Shown one piece after another: positions 12,735 through 24,049 of a DNA stretch of 64,000 nucleotides. A program made the position numbers and the translations under genes. The notes under the pieces were generated by a model. That model searched no databases, had not been told where the DNA came from, and was given only the letters and a program-made list of their open reading frames with translations. Source of the DNA: Anniella stebbinsi (Eukaryota > Chordata > Lepidosauria > Squamata > Anniellidae); assembly GCA_029215795.1 (NCBI GenBank), contig JARDYH010000003.1, forward strand, positions 102,270,609 to 102,334,608. Direction: 5' to 3'. How positions within the stretch are numbered: position 1 is the first letter of the stretch; each line of letters opens with the position of its first letter.

Positions 12735-12915
12735 ACATTCTGAACATGAGTCAGCAGTGTGATGTGATGCAAAAAAAGATTAATGTGATTTTAGGTTGCA
12801 TTAATTAATATAACTACATTTTCCAAGTCATGAGAAATAATAGTTCAATTTTATTCTGCTCTACTAGTCAGATTTCATATGAAGTACTGTGTCCATTTCT
12901 GGGCATCACACTCTA
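12735..12915 (+). mobile_element. CR1 LINE, reverse-transcriptase C-terminal fragment (5' part)
   Basis: Broken frame with NMSQQCDVMQKKINVILGCIN, then a YCVHFWASHSKK-like end, directly comparable to the same part of the CR1 at 18628-19555. It stops abruptly at 12915 and CR1 sequence resumes at about 13739, so L2 pieces interrupt it. Confidence 0.75.
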
Positions 12916-13535
12916 AGAAGGAGCCTGCGGAGGGAGATGAAGTCCATGTAGACCACAACAACCCCCCTTCCAGGCCCTCAGGTCTACCCTGATGCTGAAC
13001 CCAGTACCCCAGTGGGCACAGCTGGGAGAGACTGACTCCTCCCTGCTCTCCCACCCAGGTCTCGGTTATACATGCCAGATCAGCTGCCTCATCCACAATT
13101 AAGTCGTGGATAAGGGAGGTCTTATTATGCTGCTTTTAAATCTGGCATTTAAAAGCAGCATCCAGAGACCTGAGGGCTGGCTGATAGGGCAACCAACAAA
13201 CCTGTGGTTGCAGGGAGGACTTGAACAAGGCACAGCCATTAACTGTCTGGGCCACATTCCCTTACCTGGCAAGTCCTCCTCACAACACTGTATCTCCCTG
13301 TACCCATCACTACACCGATTGGGGGGCCCTCAAGTCCCCCCACTTAGCTCTGTCTCCCCCTCCCAGGCACATAGTTCAAGACCCACAGAAAGCTAAACAG
13401 AGGAAACTAAGGCAGGCAAGCAAGCAGGCAGCACTTCCTCTTCCCCAGGTGGTGGTGGTGATGGTGGTGGTCACTCCTCCTGCAGGCGCTGGCTCTGCCC
13501 AGTCATTTAACAGCGTATACTGGGTTTTTAATTGA
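12916..13535 (-). mobile_element. L2-clade LINE, 5' region with endonuclease start
   Basis: Minus frame 12875-13096 reads ADLACITETWVGEQGG, the beginning of an L2/CR1-type APE endonuclease ('DLxCITETWL'). The GC-rich continuation to 13535, with repeated GGT/GTG runs, would be the 5' leader. Not intact. Confidence 0.6.
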
Positions 13536-13559
13536 CCCCAGAACTACATTTAGGCCTGG

Positions 13560-13738
13560 CTGAGAGTTCACAGTTGTTTTAAATGTATACTGTTTTTATA
13601 TGTTGTCTGTTTTTATGCTTTTATGGTTTAAAATTTTGTATATCAATTTTTTATGTCCAAAGTTTTAATTTTTGTAAACTGCCCAGAGACCTTCGGCTAT
13701 GGGGCGGTATATAAATGTAAATAATAATAAAAATAATC
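13560..13738 (+). mobile_element. L2 LINE 3' tail
   Basis: AT-rich leader, then 'gcccagagaccttcggctat' and 'ggggcggtatataaatg', ending in (TAA)n-like sequence. The same tail ends the L2 copy at 60030-62110. Confidence 0.8.
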
Positions 13739-13850
13739 TTATGAGGAAAGGTTAAAAGATCTGAGTATGCTTAGTCTGGAGAAGTGAAAACCGAGCTGGG
13801 TCTGTGTGACACTTCAAATACCTGATTGGGCCCATTGCAGCGGGAAGGGT
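13739..13850 (+). mobile_element. CR1 LINE C-terminal fragment (3' part)
   Basis: Translates to YEERLKDLSMLSLEK, the segment that follows the 12915 break-point sequence in an intact CR1 after a gap of about 18 codons. It therefore looks like the continuation of the copy at 12735. Confidence 0.65.
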
Positions 13851-15120
13851 TAGGGTCCCATTATGGATTGGGGACCCTGTCCCTAATCTGTAGTAAAAAT
13901 AAAAAAAGATGTAGCTGCTTAGTATGTCTTTAAAATAATGTGGTTTTGGACCTCACATACCATTTCGGACGCAATCCTATTTCTTGCCCCCTAATTGGAG
14001 GGAACCTTCAATCTCGGACGTTTCCAAGTATCCAGTGCTTTGCCGGGCTGCTGCCAGCAGGGCGGCAAGAGTGATAGAGAAGATTTTCACCTCTCTGTCC
14101 TCCTTTCTTCCTCCCCATAGACAGGCCTCTGAGCCTGTATAGTGGAGGCATGGGGTGGGGCTTGGGTTGGAGAGGCCATGCCCTGGCCTTTGTACTCTGG
14201 CCTGTCCTCACCGACTGCAGTGCCCACTTTCAGACATTTCTGAGGCCCTCCGAGGCCATTTTTGTGACTTCAGGATGCAGCTGGCATGGTTCTACAGGAG
14301 AATGGACCATCCTCAAACCAATCTCTCTAACACTGACTCAATTTTAACATAATTGTGGCCCTATAATCCCTTCTTTCCATATCTGCAAGGGAACGGAATT
14401 ATTGGTGTGGTTACAATATCTTTTAGAGCATGAATTGTTGTAGCTACAAAGATTTGCCAGCTAACTTGGCACAAAAGAAGAAAGATTATCAGAGTTTAAT
14501 CCAATTTGTAATATGTTTAATTTTGCACTTGACTGTACCTGAATCTGGTGATATTTGAAAGTTCTTCCTGTGCACAGAGTCTGGTTATCATGTATGGCAA
14601 CATGAAGCATATATAAAACAGTGTTTTCCTTCTGATAGCTTAAGTAGACTTTTTAAAGACAAATTCAAGGCACACTATTCTTATATCCCGAAAGGTTTAC
14701 TTTCACACTGTGTTGAAGCAGGAATTTCCTGCCCTCAGGAGAGCACTCCTTCCTCTGTTTCCATATGGGGACACTGATCTGAGCATGCCCCTTGATTGGA
14801 AGGAGGTGAGGCTCAAGCAGTGACTCATGTAAAGATGCAATGGGCAGGTTCCTCTGCTTGTGGGTAATCCAGCATCTATGCATTGGAAATAACTGGAAGT
14901 TTCAGTCACACCTGACAAAGAGATCCAGGAGAAGATCCACTGCTCCCCCTCCAGCAGAGCTTGATTGGAATGAGGCAAGGCCCAGAGCAACAGATCCTGC
15001 AGAGACACAGCTGGCAGCCTTTGGGTGCTTTTAATTCTTTAGTTCTTTTGTTCTCTCACTGTATGCAGAGTTTGGAAATGGATAATGTAGAGAGGAGACC
15101 TGCTTTTCTACCTCTGCAAT
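13851..15120. other. No recognisable gene or repeat
   Basis: Mixed-composition sequence with short frames only (up to 101 codons, on the minus strand at 14703-15008); no domain motif recognised. Confidence 0.4.
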
Positions 15121-15126
15121 CTGTGG

Positions 15127-15473
15127 GTGCCTCTACAAGAGTGATTTAAAGCTCTTTCAATGCGCATTACAAATTTTACCTCTACAAGAGCAGAGCGCAA
15201 ATCGGGGGGGTCAAGACACTTTTTATCTTCGATTATTCGCATTTTCGAATGCACGTTAAATAGCGAGTTTTAATTTGCCACGGGAGTTAAAGCGCCTTAT
15301 GGTCATGTAAACATGCGATTCTCCGCATGTAAGCAACTTTAAAGTGCGTTTCATATAGCCCATAATGCGCTTCACCGCCTCTGGTGAATAGGTATTAGGA
15401 GTAAATGCGCTTCTCCATATATGCGCATAATCGGGCAACCAGGCATCAAACCGAAATCTTATAGAGGGGGCCT
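15127..15473 (+). mobile_element. GCGCAT-rich foldback DNA element, copy 2
   Basis: About 347 bases aligning end to end with 34959-35313: gtgcctctacaag start, 'cagagcgcaaatcgggg', 'cacgttaaatagcgag', 'taggagtaaatgcgc', and a right end 'tagagggggcc'. More diverged than the copies at 10742 and 34959, so probably older. Confidence 0.75.
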
Positions 15474-16659
15474 ATGTCTTTTTGCATGTGGAAGCACTTT
15501 CTTTGAACACCATTTCCTTTTTCAAGTTCATATCCGTTTCCCACCCAATATATGTTTATTTAGCTTTGATAGAATGTGTAAGCAAGGGTTTTAGATCCCC
15601 AAAGTTCAGGTCCGCTATCATTGCTTCCTAACTTTCTCCCTCCCTTTTACTATCTCAGCTCAGGATAATGATTCTCCAGATGCATCAGCTTTCACTTTTT
15701 AAGTTGACTCTCACTTTATTTTCTGCCAGAGGTTTTAATCTCTTCCAGGGTCTTAATATTGTCTCACTCCGGGCTTACTGGCCTGTGCAGATGTTCCTTA
15801 ATCAGCTGATAATTTACAGTTTGGACACTCCGCTACCTAAATAGTAAAGTTTTTGATGTATTTGTAATTATGTTTGATTGAAAATACTATGGCTTTGATC
15901 TTGAGATGGTATAAACCAGCGCTAGGCTGAAAATTTCTCCCACTTTTTTTGACCATTTGTACTTAATTTGATAGAAAATAAAACTCTTTCAAAAAGAAAT
16001 TCAGTCATGAAGAATATTTTGGAGAAATTGTAATAGATTAGGTTTGGCTTTCTTGTGCGTACCTAACTTAAGAGGTGGCCAAGAATGTGTGCCGGTGTCC
16101 TTTCCTTTCAGGGTACAATCATCTCTCTGGCAGCCTGTAACCTCCTTGGCTTCCTACAGGTCACTTAAATCCCAGGGGAAAACACAACGAGGTAATTACT
16201 CCCATAGGGCTTTTTCAGATCAGAAAGTGCAGGCAGCCTGGGAGGCTGCAGTGCATTGAAGGAATGCATAATAGACAGGAAAATACAGACTCAGCCACCT
16301 CACAATGATTAGCTAAGCTCAAAACAACATCAAAAATACATTATAAAACATCCTGAGAATGAGATAGGACAATGGAATCCTCTTTAATGAGAGAAGAAAA
16401 CTTTCAGGAAATTGGAGGACAGATTTTGGTGTAGCACTAGCTCCCCCTCTTTTCCGGGGCTAGAAACAACGCTACCTCCCTCACACAATTAGGGTGGAGA
16501 ATTTTGAGAGGCCATTTGCACAGAGCTCTGATATAATCTAATAGCCAATTCATACGTTATCTACAGTGGCAACAGAACTGTCTCCCCAATATATCTCCTC
16601 ACATTTTCCCACTAATATTTATCTCCAGTATCCATGTTTAGTGTTTTCTATATGGTCAA
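15474..16659. other. No recognisable gene or repeat
   Basis: Unique-looking AT-rich sequence; nothing supported. Confidence 0.4.
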
Positions 16660-16860
16660 CCTATTGTTGAGACCATCACCTCCCTAGACAGTTGGTTCCA
16701 TTGCCTGACCATTAGGAAGTTTTTATTGACAATCAACCAAAATTTGCTTTCCTGTAACTTAAGCCCCTTATTTCATGTCTGACAATCTTGGATGATATAG
16801 GACAGATTGCAGATTGCTTCTGACTTCTCCCTTAGGTACTTGGAAAATGTCAATTTTATA
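16660..16860 (-). mobile_element. Old CR1 LINE fragment
   Basis: The phrases 'ttggttccattgcctgacc', 'caggaagttttt'-like and 'ctttcctgtaactt' follow the same order as 18785-18875 of the clearer CR1 copy, on the same strand, but are more diverged. Confidence 0.65.
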
Positions 16861-18625
16861 GCATAGTGAATTATGGCAAATTATTATGGAGTATTTTAAC
16901 CATTGTAGACAATTTCATGCTAAAGAATTCAAGATTGCCAATTGGCATATTTAATATCATGTCTCCTTTGACCTTACATTTTACATACTTTCAAAAGGAT
17001 ATTGTATGTATAATTCAGTGATAAAAAACCCTGTACTAGAAGTTCAAGCTCATCTTGCTTCTTTCCCATACCCTGCATTTGTGTATAGCCATCAAAAGCC
17101 ATTGTTACTGTTCTCCGAAGTCTCTCCTGCTGTTTTATTTTGGGGTTTCCCAGGCAGTAGTTTTTCCTATAGCACCCAAGCCCCTATCTTTGGTATTACC
17201 TTTGCATTTACCTTTGGACTTTTGTCTCTTCCCCTGCAGGAATTAGTTCAAAGCTCCCTTGGTCACGTTCATCAGGCTTCTGGCAAACGGATTTTCCCCA
17301 GCCCTCATGAAGCGAAGCCCATCTCTTGCTAGTAATCCTTTGTTAAAGAAACTTAGATTTTAATTCCAGCAATGAACGCCTCTTGTTGACATTAAGGAAG
17401 TATGCAATTCATTTCAGTTCCATTTTTTTATCATGATTTAGCCAGTTCACACCTCCTGAACTAAACACGAAATCACATGCAAACTGCACTCAAAGTCTGT
17501 ATACTTCCGATCTGGCAGTGTGATTTGCAGACCAAAAACAATGCATTCAACAGCATGTATACACCTGACAAATGTGCATGAAGATGTGTACTTTTGAAAA
17601 ACGCACACCCTCATGCTTTAATCGATGGGAGAAGAATGCACACATTTCAACAATGTGCACAGTTGATACATTCACTTGGGAAAATATTCACAAAAATACA
17701 CACGACTTTTTATGCGACAAGAAGAAAGACAATGATCGCAATCTGATATGGATAAAAGGCGGAAGGACCTTTGAGGTGGAATTCGGAGAACTTTGCCAAG
17801 CTCAAGTTGTGCTTGCATGCACATCCCTCGTTGACACCATCTGCATAGCCAGTCACTTAATTGAAGTATTCTCTCTCTCATTGTATTCCTTTATCTTTTC
17901 CAGGAAGAAAGGACCAGATCAGCACCTAAACCCCCAAATCCTTCCACAGAGCCTCCTAGCCAGCGATTCTCCTACTCCAAATGGACACTCGCTTCCTTGC
18001 ATTTTCTTTCCCCTTACAGAGTTGATCTTTTTCCTGACAGTCTCCCCTTTGTACAGTGCCTGCTGTGTGCTGTGCAAGAGGTCTTCATCTTGTCTAAGGA
18101 GGTGAAGTGTGTGGAAACTCTCTCATCCAATCGTCTTACCTTCTCTTCTCACAAAAACACCAGTTTACATTCACAGCCAATATGCTCCATGATGCTTTTA
18201 AGGCAAGGGAAATAACGTGGTTCATGCTCTGCAGGTCACCACCACCAATCCATTACTGTCCACCTTCTTGCCTCTACTACTGGAGAGGCTTTTGCCTCTT
18301 CCTTCGTTCACTTGCTGCTTGTGTTGTCGGATCTCCTCTGTCATGCTGCTGTTTAGATTATGATTTAGCACCTCTCACTGTAATCTCTGACATCTTCAGT
18401 GAAGGGTTCTTGGAAAATGCAGATGTAATGTGGTCATAGTTTCTAATACCTAGTTCTTACAGAGACCTGCTCTGGTCTTGTGCAGACGTTCTGAAGACGT
18501 ACTTGTGCAGACGTGCTGAAGAAGGAAATGCAGGAAGGAGGACTCCATTGGACCCTATTACAATCACTCCATATGCATGCAGCTGAATTAGTAGTGGGAG
18601 GGATGCTCTGAGTTTGTAGTCCGAG
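16861..18625. other. No recognisable gene
   Basis: The longest frame is 177 codons (+, 17572-18105). A fair splice-acceptor-like tract (tttatcttttccag) ends near 17903, but the protein matches nothing that I know. Confidence 0.35.
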
Positions 18626-18627
18626 TG

Positions 18628-19555
18628 ATCATAGAATCATAGAATAGTAGAGTTGGAAGGGGCCTATAAGGCCATCGAGTCCAACCCCCTGCTCAATGCA
18701 GGAATCTACCTTAAAGCATCCCTGACAGATGGTTGTCCAGCTGCCTCTTGAATGCCTCCAGTGTGGGAGAGCCCACCACCTCCTTAGGTAATTGGTTCCA
18801 TTGTCATACTGCTCTAACAGTCAGGAAGTTTTTCCTGATGTCCAGCCGGAATCTGGCTTCCTGTAACTTGTGCCCATTATTCCGGGTCCTGCATTCTGGG
18901 TTGATCAAGAAGAGATCTTGGTCCTCCTCTGTGTGACAACCATTCAAGTATTTGAAGAGTGCTATCATGTCTCCCCTCAATTTTCTCTTCTTCAGGCTAA
19001 ACATGCCTAGTTCTTTCAATCTCTCCTCATAGGGCTTTGTTTCCAGACCCCTAATCATCCTCGTTGCCCTCCTCTGAACATGCTCCAGATTGTCTGGAAC
19101 CCTCTTCTTGGAGTGTGGTGCCCAGAACTGGACGCAATACTCAAAATGGAGCCTAACCAGTGCCGAATAGAGGGGAACCAGTACCTCGCGCGATTTGCAA
19201 GCTATACTTCTATTAATGCAGCCCAAAATAGCATTTGCTTTTTTTGCAGCCACATCACACTGTTGGCTCATATTCAGCTTGTGATCTACAACAATTCCAA
19301 GATCCTTCTCGCTTGTTGTGTTGCTGAGCCAAGTATCTCCCATCTTGTAACTATGCATTTGGTTTCTTTTTCCTAGGTGTAGAACTTGGCATTTATCCCT
19401 ATTCAATTTCATCCTGTTGTTTTCAGCCCAGCGCTCCAGTCTATCAAGATCACTTTGGAGTTTGTTTCTGTCTTCTAGGGTATTAGCGATCCCACCCAAT
19501 TTTGTGTCGTCTGCAAATTTGATAAGCGTTCCCTGCTTATGATGGGCAACATGTG
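18628..19555 (-). mobile_element. CR1 LINE, 3' portion with reverse-transcriptase C-terminus
   Basis: The minus frame 18804-19499 (231 codons, open) starts in the thumb region: RLERWAENNRMKLNRDKCQV, then HLGKRNQMHSYKMGDTWLSN, LGIVVDHKLNMSQQCDVAAK, RRATRMIRGLETKPYEERLK, ending in LDIRKNFLTVRAV. This is the canonical CR1 C-terminus. The 3' end on the minus strand is the short tandem ATTCTATGAT, seen on + as atcatagaatcatagaat at 18630. The copy is 5'-truncated near 19555, typical of CR1. The preserved 231-codon frame makes it one of the younger CR1 copies here. Confidence 0.95.
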
Positions 19556-19578
19556 GCTCATATCTTCAAGAGAGCTCA

Positions 19579-19601
19579 TATATATATATATATATATATA
19601 T
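19579..19601. repeat. (AT)n microsatellite
   Basis: About 23 bases of alternating T and A, just beyond the truncated 5' end of the CR1. Confidence 0.9.
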
Positions 19602-19864
19602 TCCCTAAACCAAAAAACTTGGCATATAAATATAGAATTGACATGTTCTCAAACACCAAATATCCTTAGAAAATATAGTCATTTAATTTTGAAATGTTTT
19701 TATTGATGAGCAGACTCCACTCTCTAGAGTTAGCATGACTGTTGGGGAGGGGGGAATGGAAGGGAGGAATTCCTCACATTTATCAAATATATAAAGGCAC
19801 ATATCAAAATATGTGCTTTTTCATGCTTTTGATTTCTGCCCTATAAGCTGTGAGCAAGATGTAG

Positions 19865-20445
19865 GGTAGAGCTTGTTGTTAGTGGCCATAACTTCATTGA
19901 GAAGGCATGGGGAATTAATGGCACTCATGGTGGACTCACTGTATATCCAATTCCACAGAGACAAGGTCATTCTCCACCCAGATGTTGCCATTTTTCCCAG
20001 AGTAGACTTGGACTTCCACCTCAAAAAGGACATAGTCCTCCCTGCCTTCTTCGTTTGCCTGGACCAAATCCTTTTGCACCTCCATGTGACTCTTCATCTG
20101 CTACAGAGGCAAAGCCAAAGGCTCACCAGTTTCTTCTCAGAGACTGACGTCATGGGTTGTACAGACTATCAAACTGGCACACCAGCTATCCCGACTCCCA
20201 GTACCGACTCAAGCCAGGGCTCACTCTACCCGAGCTATAGCAACCTCAATAGAGTTAGGAAGAGGTATCCGTTTGCCAGATTTATGCAAAGCTGCTACAT
20301 GAGCCACCCCAACCACATTCATAAAGCACTACCAGAGCCAGAGATGACTGCTCCTTCGGACATGCGGTTGTAGCAGACGTTCTTCGATGAGACACTGACC
20401 TACCTCCAAAGGAAGTCAGCTTGTTAATCGCCCATATGTGTGATG
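19865..20445 (+). pseudogene. DIRS-type retroelement, tyrosine recombinase remnant
   Basis: DIRS elements integrate through a tyrosine recombinase instead of a DDE integrase. Frame 1 (19873 on) reads LLVAITSLRRHGELMAL and then HRDKVILHPDVAIFPRV, matching the recombinase core's first catalytic-Arg region and the following DIRS 'DKVxLxPDPxxxPKV' segment. The frame then shifts: from 20222 the second frame reads HSTRAIATSIELGRG, the HxxR catalytic motif, followed by LPDLCKAAT, a stop in place of a likely Trp, and TTFIKHYQSQR with the candidate active-site Tyr. One frameshift and at least one stop make it dead. Sequence up to about 20770 may be the element's 3' region. Confidence 0.75.
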
Positions 20446-20775
20446 CACGGAGACCATGAAGAAGAAAGTCACACACACACACACACACTGTTCCCACTCA
20501 GTGTCAATAGTACATCTGTCGATACTGAGTAGTCTTTTCCTCAGTACCAAGAGGGCCACAATGGCGGTTGTCTTGAACTGAGGGACTCAGTGGGAACCTG
20601 CTGGAGCATGCACAGTAGATGGTGGGGGAAGGTTCCCACCAAAACACTATCTCAGCTATAGAAAGTTCCCAAAGTCCAGCTCCGCACAGGCACAGAGCCC
20701 ATATGTGTGAATGCACAGATGACCCCCTCGAAGGATTTACAGGGAAGCAACCTGACTTTACTTGTAGTGTGCAAA
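20446..20775 (+). mobile_element. Probable 3' flank of the DIRS-like element
   Basis: It follows the recombinase directly and contains a (CA)n run at 20470-20488 and GC-balanced sequence with no frame of its own. Assignment rests on position and on my recollection that such sequence accompanies reptile DIRS copies; no split direct repeat was verified. Confidence 0.35.
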
Positions 20776-22140
20776 AATGTGTAAGATTTGAACAGAGGTC
20801 CCAGACAGTGGATGAGGTGGCAAAACGGTTCTTGGAATGGACTGTTATATAGACTACAGATGGAGGATTGCATGGTTGAATACTTTCCCATGGGAAAAAG
20901 AAATCCCTGCACATCAAAAAACGACAGGCTGCAATCTTGCTTTTCTGCGTGCTGTGACTTTTTTTAAAAAATGGAGGAACGTCAGTTTTCTCTACCTGAG
21001 CTGAGGTTTGAAGTGATCTAGTACAAGAGTAGTTTTATTATTATCAACTACATGTGTGAACTAAGCCAAAACTTAATAGACGAACCAACCTGTTTACAAT
21101 TCTGACATTAATTTTGATATTTGATAGTCATGTGCTTTCTACTGTATAACGTTACTTCTGAATCATGTTTTAATAGAGTACAACAGCTAGGATAATTTTC
21201 ATTGAACAATCAATATCAGCCATGCTGGCAGCTCTGTTTTTAAACACTGTTCTCTCCCCACTTGTGAGAGCTAGGTTACCATTTTACAAAGAGCTTTACT
21301 CTAGCATGATTGCTGCTTCTTTAGCTCCAGTGACCTACTATTAGAAATTCCTGTGTTTTCTGCATAGACTTTTGTTTTCACAGAACAGCAAGATCTATTG
21401 TGTCAAATTAAATGCATTTTCTTAAATTGCCATTTAGTTGCAAGGAAAATGTAGTGTAGACTTAGGTGAGCTCATTTCATAACAAAATATGAACATGGAG
21501 AAAACACATTTCTTGACCATAAAAGGACAATTTGCACGTTGACAGAGAGTGTTTTTTTTTTCTATGCTGTTACAGAGTTATGCAAAGCTAGTTTTCCTCT
21601 TTTAAAGGTGATTAGCTAACACACTTACTGTGGTATAAACTTTTGTGGGCTAGAGACCACTCCACAGAAGTCAGTAAATACACATAGAGGGCAAGGATGG
21701 GCTTACACTTCAGACTTACACAATCTACTCCCCCCCTTTTTTTTTGCTAGAATGCCGATGATCCATCAATGTGTTTCAGTTTTATAGCACAAGGGATTTA
21801 GACTGAATTAGTCATACTTTAGTCCCATTGAAACCAATGGGACAAATTACTCATGACTAATTTAAGTTTCATTGAATTCAACAGGAGTAAAGTGTAATTG
21901 ACATAGTCTGAATCCAATCCTGTATCTCTCAACTGTTGAGGCATAACTAATCTGTGATAAGGGGTCTCGAGTATGTACTTTTGCTTAGTTCATCAGAACT
22001 GCCTTGCTGGCTCACACCAAAGCCTACCTAGTCACGCCATTCATCATAAGATTCCTGCAATGGACTTGTATTGTGGCTTTTCTTCTGCCCTCTCATGTCC
22101 TAAGAATGCTTGATGTATGATTTGACAGAGGGTTTTTTTT
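20776..22140. other. No recognisable gene; upstream intronic region of NTF3
   Basis: AT-rich with short homopolymers. It is probably intron of NTF3, given the acceptor at 23250; no exon is recognisable. Confidence 0.4.
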
Positions 22141-22146
22141 AACTCC

Positions 22147-22286
22147 GAGCCTATCTACACAAGCAGGATAAAACACTTGGAAAATGTTTTGAAAACTGTA
22201 TATGGAATGTGTCCTGGGCCCCAACAGTTGTCACTACTGTTATAAACCGTTTTAAACCATTTTAAAGCAGTAGTGTAGATAGGCTC
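22147..22286. mobile_element. 140-bp MITE with 14-bp terminal inverted repeats
   Basis: Left end GAGCCTATCTACAC (22147-22160) is the exact reverse complement of the right end GTGTAGATAGGCTC (22273-22286). The AT-rich interior includes the half-palindromic 'aaaccgttttaaaccatttt'. No clear target duplication. 55095-55230 looks like a diverged relative. Confidence 0.75.
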
Positions 22287-22689
22287 TCTGTTTCATTGGC
22301 TACTGCTTGTAGGGGAGTGAAACTCACAGTCTGACATCGCGTTAGATATTGATTGATTATCCCTAGATGTTATAGGGAGAATGGAAGATGATGTAGGACT
22401 GCTATTTTCAGTGGTAGTTATGTGTCTGCTTTAGTATCTAGTTTCAGCCATAGACTTGTTAATAAATGCACACACTTTCCCTTTCCATGTAGCTTCCAGA
22501 ACACATACATGGGTTCAGTCTTGCCATGTAAAACTTCAGTTGATATCAGTAGGACTTCTGTGTGAATAATCTAATGGAGGACTGCAGTATACCAAAAGCT
22601 CTCTCTTATTTAGCACAGCAGGAAGCAACACTATCACCTCTCTGATGATACACTACCAACCACATCTGAGACGAGTTTCGGAAACAGTA

Positions 22690-22766
22690 CATGCCGTAGT
22701 ACAATGCTAGAACACACGCTTCACCTGGAGAAGGCCCCAGGTTCAATCCCTGGCATCTCCATTTAA
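22690..22766 (+). mobile_element. tRNA-derived SINE head, partial
   Basis: Degraded A box (tagtacaatgctagaacac) followed by a good B box (ggttcaatcc, 22739-22748) and 'tggcatctcc', as in the common reptile tRNA-SINE. Only the tRNA-related head is recognisable. Confidence 0.6.
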
Positions 22767-22874
22767 AAGATTTTCACATGGTGGTGTTGATCAAGTGTTC
22801 TGCATGGGGCTCTGAAGAGTAGACAATTCTAGGCTAGGACAATCAATGATCTTATTAAGCATGAGAGCATCCTA

Positions 22875-23078
22875 GGCCATAGCTCAGTGGTAGAGCACGC
22901 GCTTTGCACCTAGAAGGATCTGTGTTCAGTTCCTGGCTACAGGCATGTAAAGTAGCCGTGCTGGAACAGACACCCGACCTGAGACTGGGAGACTCACTGC
23001 CAGCCAAAGCAGACAGTATTGAGCTTGATGGGCCAATAGATTCAACTCAGTATAAAGCAGTTTCATTTGACTATATGA
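22875..23078 (+). mobile_element. tRNA-derived SINE, near full length
   Basis: Pol III A box TAGCTCAGTGG at 22880-22890 and B box GTTCAGTTCC at 22924-22933, then the SINE body (gacctgagactgggagactc, 'gagcttgatgggcca', 'agattcaactcagtataaag'). It lies about 175 bases upstream of the NTF3 exon, on the same strand. Confidence 0.85.
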
Positions 23079-23229
23079 ACTTGAAAAAGCCCTTGCCTGG
23101 GTCCCAGCCTGTGGTTTCTGCAATTTAACCAATACATTGTCAAAATTTGCATTTGCAAAATATTTAAAAGAAAAAAAGCCAGGACAAGCTAATTGATACT
23201 ACCTGTAAGCTCATTCAATTGACACTAAG

Positions 23230-23272
23230 TTGACTCTCAATTCTTTTTCAGATCTTACACGTGAACAAGGTG
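23230..23272 (+). promoter_or_regulatory. NTF3: 3' splice site and long-isoform segment of the NTF3 coding exon
   Basis: A pyrimidine-rich tract (ttctttttcag) ends in AG at 23250-23251, so the exon begins at 23252. From there the frame is open and reads ILHVNKV before the ATG at 23273. Human NT-3 isoform 1 has ILQVNKV at the same place, just after a short upstream coding exon. This supports a conserved exon boundary and phase. The upstream exon was not recognised in this window; in human the intron is tens of kilobases long. Confidence 0.85.
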
Positions 23273-24049
23273 ATGTCCATCTTGTTTTATGTGGTATTTC
23301 TTGCTTATCTCTGTGGCATCCAGTCTACCAACATGGATCAAGGGAGTTTACCGGAAGATTCAATAAATTCTTTCATTATCAAACTTATTCAAGCAGACAT
23401 TTTGAAAAATAAGGACTCCAAACAGATGATAGATATTAAGGAAAGTGTTCAAGACCCATTGAAGAAAACAGACTCTGTTGAGCCAAGCATAGATGACAAT
23501 GAAAATGTGAAATTGGATTTCCCACCAGTTATTTCAATGGATACAGAACTGTTGAGGCAACAGAGACGCTACAGCTCCCCCAGGGTCCTCTTTAGTGACA
23601 ATACCCCATTGGAACCCCCACCGTTGTATCTCATGGAGGATTACATTGGTAGTTCTGTGGTGGTGAACCGAACGTCTCGGCGGAAGAGGTTTGCTGAAAA
23701 CAAGAGTCACCGTGGGGAGTATTCAGTGTGTGACAGTGAAAGCCGATGGGTCACAGACAAATCTTCAGCTATTGACATTAGAGGACACCAAGTAACTGTG
23801 CTAGGAGAAATCAAAATGGGCCCTTCCCCAGTCAAACAATATTTTTATGAAACGAGGTGTAAACAAGCCAAACCTGCCAAAAGTGGTTGTCGTGGTATAG
23901 ATGATAAGCACTGGAACTCCCAGTGCAAAACATCACAAACATTTGTACGAGCATTGACTTCAGAAAACAATAAACTTGTAGCCTGGCGATGGATAAGAAT
24001 AGACACCTCTTGTGTGTGTGCATTGTCCAGGAAAATCGGACGATCTTAG
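23273..24049 (+). CDS. NTF3: Neurotrophin-3 precursor (short-isoform start), main coding exon
   Basis: Secreted neurotrophin; in vertebrates it binds TrkC and p75NTR and supports proprioceptive and other neurons. The frame gives 258 residues, against 257 in human. Residues 1-18 form a hydrophobic signal peptide and 19-139 the propeptide, with the conserved stretches [12 protein letters not shown] (89-100) and [10 protein letters not shown] (115-124). An N-glycosylation site (NRT) sits at 132-134, then the furin site RRKR at 136-139. The mature protein is 140-258 (119 residues). Its six knot cysteines are C153, C196, C206, C218, C247 and C249, which is mature 14, 57, 67, 79, 108 and 110, the neurotrophin spacing. 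Mature R31, H33 and R103, known receptor contacts, are kept. The start ATG follows the residues ILHVNKV read from the acceptor, matching the internal start of the mammalian short isoform; the long isoform would enter from an upstream exon. Compared with human NT-3 as I remember it, about 12 of 119 mature positions differ. The frame is intact. Confidence 0.98.
   Translation: MSILFYVVFLAYLCGIQSTNMDQGSLPEDSINSFIIKLIQADILKNKDSKQMIDIKESVQDPLKKTDSVEPSIDDNENVKLDFPPVISMDTELLRQQRRYSSPRVLFSDNTPLEPPPLYLMEDYIGSSVVVNRTSRRKRFAENKSHRGEYSVCDSESRWVTDKSSAIDIRGHQVTVLGEIKMGPSPVKQYFYETRCKQAKPAKSGCRGIDDKHWNSQCKTSQTFVRALTSENNKLVAWRWIRIDTSCVCALSRKIGRS

Noticed and set aside
17572..18105. 177-codon + frame with a good acceptor-like tract at about 17903, as an NTF3 upstream exon
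   Set aside because: No similarity to the NT-3 N-terminal extension, and there is no matching donor with the short coding start expected upstream of ILHVNKV.
22690..22960. Genuine tRNA genes
   Set aside because: A and B boxes are present, but the cloverleaf does not form and SINE body sequence follows; these are tRNA-derived SINEs.
23261..23272. GTG at 23261 as the NTF3 start codon
   Set aside because: It is an internal codon (V of ILHVNKV) conserved in the long isoform; the ATG at 23273 is the conserved short-isoform start.
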